Part shown: piece after piece, positions 58,317 through 64,000 of the stretch
Layout: each line of letters opens with the position of its first letter
Position numbering within the stretch: the first letter of the stretch is position 1
The notes under the pieces: model-generated
What the model was told of the DNA's origin: nothing
The model's database searches: none
Seen by the model: the letters and a program-made list of their open reading frames with translations, nothing else
DNA from: Lonicera japonica
Lineage: Eukaryota; Streptophyta; Magnoliopsida; Dipsacales; Caprifoliaceae
Direction of reading: 5' to 3'
Length of the DNA: 64,000 nt
NCBI GenBank assembly: GCA_021464415.1
Contig: CM038470.1
Coordinates: 6,274,394-6,338,393, forward strand
Translations under genes and position numbers: made by a program

Positions 58317-59396
58317 CCAAGAATATTTTCAAGTTTTATTTTTATTTTCACTCACAGTCCTTGGTTCTTTTTCAAGCAGAAATGCAGTGATAAGCTGCCA
58401 TCTGTCGTGCAAGAGGACATGTTTTTTGCTCCTTTTTTTTTTTTGAAGGCAAATTCACGTGGGGTAATTGAAATAGAGAATGAGGGAGACAGGTTCCTGT
58501 AAATTTTTGCTGGTGTAATTAGAATTTGCTGTTAGGTGTATTATTGGTAATTATTACAATATGATGAATAACATGGAAGGAAAACAGATTATAGATGTTT
58601 TTGGTATTATTTTTTGGTGAATGGAAGCTGTTCATCCATGTCTATTGCTGTTTCCCTATCTTTTACTTTTGCTGTGTAAAGGTATAATCACCGCGGAAGC
58701 AAAAACTGGAGAAGGAACTATTGACCACATGCCTACGCAACGCAATCTCTCCTCAAATCACATTTTTGTAATTGGAGAACTACTCTGATTTTTAGAATTA
58801 CTCTGTTTTGCTATTTGGAACACAAAACCCATTTTCAATTGTTTAAATGCTCGACTACATTTGCATGGTTTGGCACAAGTTTTATTGCTGCAAGGACCTC
58901 AATTACAAAGAACCCTATAAAGCTTGAGATCAGTATTACCACCCAGGCAGTATCAAAGCTTAGGCTCGCTTTATTTGCATTTTTCAGAGCAACTATTAGT
59001 CCCTTCCATGTCCAAGTTATGTACACCGTCGCCAGCTGCCAATGTATTATGTATGCAGACACTTTGGTTAAATTCTGATTTAAGAAAAGAACATTCTCTA
59101 AAAAATTTAACACTTGGTAGTGCACGTATAGTTAAACTTCTTGCTTACACAAGACGTAAAAGAAACTACAAAGATTGTTTGATTTGTAACTAGAAATAGC
59201 AAAGCTATGAAATTTCGTACTTCATTCACTTACATTACAAAAACACAACTTAATCTTGCAGTTTCTTGAGTAAGTATTATTACCTTTGCCTAAATATTGA
59301 CCACTACAAACAAATGAATAACAATTACACTTCTCGTTGTTCATTCTGGGGTAATAACAGAGAAAGAGGAGCCAACTAACAGTAGCATCCAAAGTA
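58317..59396. other. Convergent 3' ends of fimbrin and the BTB gene
   Basis: Contains the 3' UTRs of two genes transcribed towards each other. Short open frames on both strands are not gene-like. No mobile element recognised. Confidence 0.5.
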
Positions 59397-62300
59397 TCAT
59401 CCAGATTTTTCTTGTTCTGCCACAACCATAAGCATCTCAAGGCGTTTGTCAAATAGCAGTGCGCTCTCATCTCTCTTGTCAAGCTCCGCAGCCTCAGCTT
59501 CAAGCCATTTCTCTCGCAAATCATCCAGAATATTCCCGTCTTTGGTGTTCACCTCGGCTCCTGGAGCACTCGGAGCTGTTGTTCGAAGTGAGGAATCCCC
59601 CGATGGTGGCGGTAGCATCAATAGCATAGCACGGAACTCAGGAGTATCAGCAAATGTCTCAAAGTTACAAGCTATTGCGTCTAGACAATATTCTCTAATC
59701 TTCAGAACACCATACCTATAATAGAACCAATTCGTTCAACATTATTATAACTAAAACTAGTAGCTAATGAGGTATTCTAAGACAATTAAGTCAGCAGGCA
59801 TTAACACATGGTAATCCCGGACCACTCAGAACACACAAGGGAGCTGATATGCGCCTCTTAGCCATGTTGGACATGCAGGATAAGAGGACTTGACATGATA
59901 GGATAAAATTATCCTATCCCATTTTTGTTGCTAGTCAAGATTGGATATCAAGGTGTATTATTTATCCTGAAGAGGCCTCTTATCCCAAGGGGAGAGGGAT
60001 AAAACAATCCCACTTAGGAAGTTAGAAGGTGGAACTATATTACCCTGTCTTGGTGGGATAAGACAATAGGATAAAAAGACAATATTAACCTTCAATACGT
60101 ATTAATTATACATGTATTATATGAATATATATATTACACATCATACACTGAATTATTATATTTTTATCCGGACTTTATAATACAGTACGACACCAAACGC
60201 AATACTAGATGAAGTCATATCCATTGATTATTTGATTCTAATCCTATATTGGCCTTATCCTATCCTATCTGAACTTGTATCCAGCGCGTCAAATACAGCC
60301 TTATGTCCGTTTAATCCCCCATGATTAAAAGACAGAGACCCACATTTGTGTCAGATCTTCATTGGGTGCAGACTACCAGGTGGACATGAAACAGGAGATA
60401 CAAGTCCCGTTTGTCCCCATGATTCAGACAAAAGGACACAAATTAAATCCGTACCAGATCCTCATCGGATGTGGATTACCATGTGGCAAAAGTGGTACCC
60501 AATAAGTTCTCCCAATTTATGGTTTAATATACATAGATTTCCAAATTCATCTACATTACAAAGAGACAGAGTACCCAATGTGTACTGATATCACTAAAGC
60601 CTTCTGAATCTGTTAGTATGCGTTGATTAACCAACAGGGGAGCTAAATAGGAATATCATGGGATCAACATAATCCCCTTCTTCGGTCAAGAATTAATGTT
60701 AAGTTATATACGAGTAGAGACAAAGATAATCGAATCAGGGAGGATAAAGCAGAACAAGTGCTTACATATCTGATAATATTAGCCAATGGCACAATTCTGC
60801 AGGAGAAACCATTTCCAGGTGAGTAAGCAGTGCATCAGCTACAGCACGCTTGAGAGGAAATAACAAATATCTTGATGCAGTGTCAAACATTTCCTCGGCC
60901 TACTCCAGAAAACAAAATTAGGATTCACGAAGAGAAGAAATTAAAAATGTCCAGCCATTTCAGATTATCGATAGTGTACCTGATCTGGGTCTATACCCTT
61001 CAAACCATCAGTGTACCTGAACAAAGAATAATATAATATGTCTTATGCAAATATCTTCAAGTTTTTAGTTAGCAGCTTCTCGGATAACGAGGGTGTATGC
61101 CAACATATTCAGAGAGAGAGAGAGAAACTCACATATACTCAATCATTTTCTCAAAAGCTTCCATGCTCAGATCATGTTCCTCAAGGCACGGAAGACTATA
61201 ATCGGGCAAACCATCTTTTCCTTCAAGAAAATCCTTCATTCGGGATAACCTTGCTTTAAAGTATTCCGATCTTGAGGCTAACACCACTTGATGGCAGCGG
61301 AACAGCTTTTTATCTACTCTAACAAAAACATCTGCAAGATCGTCCTTGAAATCGTTAATCTGCATTAAACCCACATAAGATACGATATCATCAATGCCAT
61401 TATCTTGGTTTAGGTCTTCGGTTGAATTGGCGAGAGCACTAAGAAGGATTCTATGCAAGGAAGCAGGGAGACGGTCTTCTTCAGGAAGAGAAAGACCCTG
61501 CAAGATAAACCGTTTCTGAGAGTTGTCCACATCTCTAATTGCTTTGTAATCCGCGTACTTTTGATGAATCAATTCCTTCTCAAGGACCCTTTGTAGGGAT
61601 TCACACTTGCAAACTTTGCAAATTCTTACAAGATCCTCCATGTCATCTACTGCAATTTCAAGTCTATCAGAATAGAAGAAGTGGAAAAGGCTGTATAGAG
61701 CAGGGTAGGACAACTTTTCCCTTGAGAATCTTATATCCTTACGATCCTTCCAATCAGTCTCGAATTTTTTCTTGAAGAAAGGTGACCGAGCACTCAAGAT
61801 GACTCTGTGAGCTTCAATTGGCCTTCCTTGCACGTAAAATACGACATCTGGAGGGAAGTAAGCAGAACTGGATCCTCCATTGGATGAATTACCTATTCAA
61901 TATGCCACATCGTGTCAGATTGACATATATATTAATCCTGGACAAAAAGCATGTGTGCTTGGGCATCAGAAAAATAACCACATATATGAGCACTCACTTA
62001 TGCGGCTAAAATCAGTTTGACAATTAAGAGCCTACACAGTTTCATTAACATCTAGATTACTATATTGTCAGAAGCATAGAGCATGAATTCTGCAGGGAGT
62101 GCTTCATGTGGATTATAGCTAATCTAATGATCTAAAAACAATTCACAGATAAGGGTGTGTTTGATTGGCAAAGTTTTCCATGGAAAACTAGGAAAACATG
62201 TACTTTTCCATCTTTTGGTGGTGTTTGATTGCCTAATTTTCTAGGCAATTCTAATTCCATGGTACTTGCAAGTACATGATATATAATACTAGAAACTTTA

Positions 62301-64000
62301 AATCTTAGCCTCCCCCAAGGAAAATGAATTCTGGATAAGGTGGAAAAGAGCTCAAAGGCATAAATGTTCAATCCTAGGTAAAATGCAGACGATCAAACAC
62401 CAAAGGTTGGAACATATGTCATCATTGCAAGGAAAAAAGTACATATTTGCCACCAAGAAAACAAATACACTCATAACACCTTTAAATGCTTTTCCATGGA
62501 ATTGAATTGCCTAGATTGATAAATACCTCGAATTTAAATACTTTCTACCCTAATTCAATGCTTGCAATCAAACATAGAAATGTTTTATTTGCCAATATCC
62601 ACAAGCATTTCAGCTATGCAAATGCAGAAATGCTGTCCGTATCATATAGGAATCCGAATAAGCAAACTTGTCTGCACACACACTATACTTCATTTGACTC
62701 ATTTCAACCAAACAAAAGATATATACTCCCTCCGTCCCACAAAGATAGACCCATTTTTTTTTCACACAGATTAAGAAACTTCATTTAATGTAATTGAAAC
62801 CATAAATTTTTTTCACAATTTTCCTATTATACCCTCATTTACTTTCTTTCTATAATGAATACATTGGATTGAAATCACATGCCCCAAGAAAATGTGAGGG
62901 AAATTTTGGAGTTGATTACTCTTTTGGAGTTGATAACAATGTAATTAAATAAGGGTATATTAGGAAAAATGGAATTGTAGTGCATTCTTTAAAAAGAAAG
63001 TGGTCTATAATGTGGGACGGATAAAAATGGAAAATGAGTCTATCTTTGTGGGACGGAGGGAGTACAACTCATACATAGAAAATAAAAGTGTGTTCAGAAC
63101 TTCAACCTGGAAGCTCAGATTGGCTTTCCATTTGCTCGAAGAAACCCCTATTAGCTAAACACCCCAAGAAAATCTCCCTCAATGCTGACTGCAACGGTCC
63201 CAACGGCGGTGGTCGAGCTTCAAACGCTTTCAACAACTTCCTAACCTTCAGTCAAAGTAACTGAATATCTCACTTATATTATTCACAAGCCCATGCATAG
63301 GCTGTATTAATATATACACAAAGAGCGATGATAGATAAACATTATCCACAACTAACTTAGGTGGAGTTTGTTTTTGCCTCTTAATATTGAATGGAAGTCT
63401 ATTAAACATTAAGACGCAAAAATGGTGTTTGTTTACGCCCCTTAATTCTAAACTAGATTAAAATTCATCATTCAGCGTAAAGAGGCTAGTCCTGTGATGA
63501 CATGCTGAATGCTTAATTGAACCTTAATGAAATTATATTTCAATGGCGCCTCTATTATTTTCATTCATTAGCTAGTGATATATATCATATTAATGACGGT
63601 AGAATTATAAAGTGCCATTTTAAAAAAAGGCCAAATAAAATTAAACATATTTCTCACAACTTCCATTCAGCATTAAACACTATTTTTAGAGTTTCTGTTC
63701 AGCATTAAGCAGATGATGTAAAATATCCTCAATACCTTCAAATTCAAGGCAGCATAGTGGCAGCGATCACCGTCAAACGTATGCTCGGAGCAAATAGCTC
63801 CGTTCTCCAGCAACATCCTCGCCGCATCGAGGTGACCGGCTAGGCAAGCGTAGTAAAGAGAAGCCGAGTCCCATTGATCCCGAGCATTGACGTTGACGCC
63901 GGACTCTAATAGGTACCGGAGCCGGTCGACGTCGCCGGCACGGGAGGCCTCAAAAACATCGCCGTAAGGGACCTTTTTTAGGGGGATTGAGGAGGCAAAG
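59397..64000 (-). CDS. Ankyrin-repeat BTB/POZ protein (At2g04740-like), 5' partial
   Basis: Six exons within the window (64000-63736, 63245-63107, 61892-61133, 61016-60980, 60899-60766, 59715-59397) give about 550 aa. The frame is open at the window edge, so an N-terminus of perhaps 25-30 aa is missing. Ankyrin repeats come first ([54 protein letters not shown]). A first BTB domain follows ([38 protein letters not shown]), then a second ([35 protein letters not shown]) and a C-terminal region with a charged helix. BTB proteins of this kind usually act as CUL3 ubiquitin-ligase adaptors; the substrate is unknown. Introns are GT-AG. The large intron between 63107 and 61892 holds two MITEs. Confidence 0.93.
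62153..62574. mobile_element. Tourist-like MITE in a BTB gene intron
   Basis: Left end GGGTGTGTTTGATTGGC preceded by TAA; right end CAATCAAACATA (decayed). Internal GAATTGAATTGCCTAGA is shared with the intact copy at 29202-29730. Confidence 0.6.
62726..63062. mobile_element. Stowaway MITE with TA TSD
   Basis: Inverted ends CTCCCTCCGTCCCACAAAG and CTTTGTGGGACGGAGGGAG, the classic Stowaway sequence, flanked by TA at 62724-62725 and 63063-63064. 337 bp, inside an intron of the BTB gene. Confidence 0.95.
63355..63705. repeat. MITE-like repeat in the first BTB intron
   Basis: GTGGAGTTTGTTTTTGCC, GGTGTTTGTTTACGCC and repeated CATTCAGCATTAA / TTCAGCATTAAGC motifs suggest a hAT- or Harbinger-style MITE. 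Ends not resolved. Confidence 0.4.

Overview
This is nuclear DNA from a flowering plant, most probably a eudicot. It is AT-rich and intron-rich. Its genes have short exons, GT-AG introns (plus one apparent GC-AG intron) and recognisable plant families. The spaces between genes, and several introns, are packed with plant transposable elements: PIF/Harbinger, hAT, Mutator-like, Helitron, pogo/Emigrant, Stowaway, Tourist and an RTE-type LINE. No bacterial, organellar or viral gene was recognised. I could not pin down the species.

Protein genes in order: (1) the 3' five exons of VPS25, an ESCRT-II subunit (+, 300-2734, N-terminus outside the window); (2) a four-exon polygalacturonase (-, 9073-7532, 399 aa); (3) a small single-exon plant-specific protein of unknown function (+, 24720-25043); (4) a four-exon conserved protein of unknown function (-, 35591-33824, 201 aa); (5) a five-exon Rho GDP-dissociation inhibitor (+, 41366-44723, 228 aa); (6) a single-exon fasciclin-like arabinogalactan protein resembling FLA7 (+, 47692-48468, 258 aa); (7) a 14-exon fimbrin (+, 51934-58316, 688 aa); (8) an ankyrin/BTB protein resembling Arabidopsis At2g04740 (-, 64000-59397, N-terminus outside the window). 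Genes 5 to 8 form a gene-dense block at the right. The ends of fimbrin and the BTB gene converge at about 58.3-59.4 kb. RhoGDI (ROP GTPase regulation), fimbrin (actin bundling), polygalacturonase and FLA (cell wall) are all tied to cell growth and tip growth in general. That is functional background only; there is no operon-like relationship.

Mobile DNA: the 4.4-7.0 kb block is a nest of MITE-like elements with CCGGACC/GGTTCGG arrays and a long inverted repeat. The 12.56-18.88 kb block is one PIF/Harbinger transposon with decayed SANT-like and DDE transposase genes and an intact third ORF carrying a GRF-type zinc-finger motif followed by a membrane segment. Clean insertions with target-site duplications are: a Mutator-like element (22921-23928, 9 bp), a Helitron (26788-27600, A/T insertion), a Tourist MITE (29202-29730, TAA), two hAT elements (37688-38254 and 38457-39538, 8 bp each), a pogo-like element (49437-50106, TA) and a Stowaway MITE (62726-63062, TA). 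A 5'-truncated RTE LINE (about 30050-32883) sits between unusually long 65-bp direct repeats.

All exon boundaries were placed by eye from splice signals, reading frame and remembered family conservation. No alignment or database search was run.
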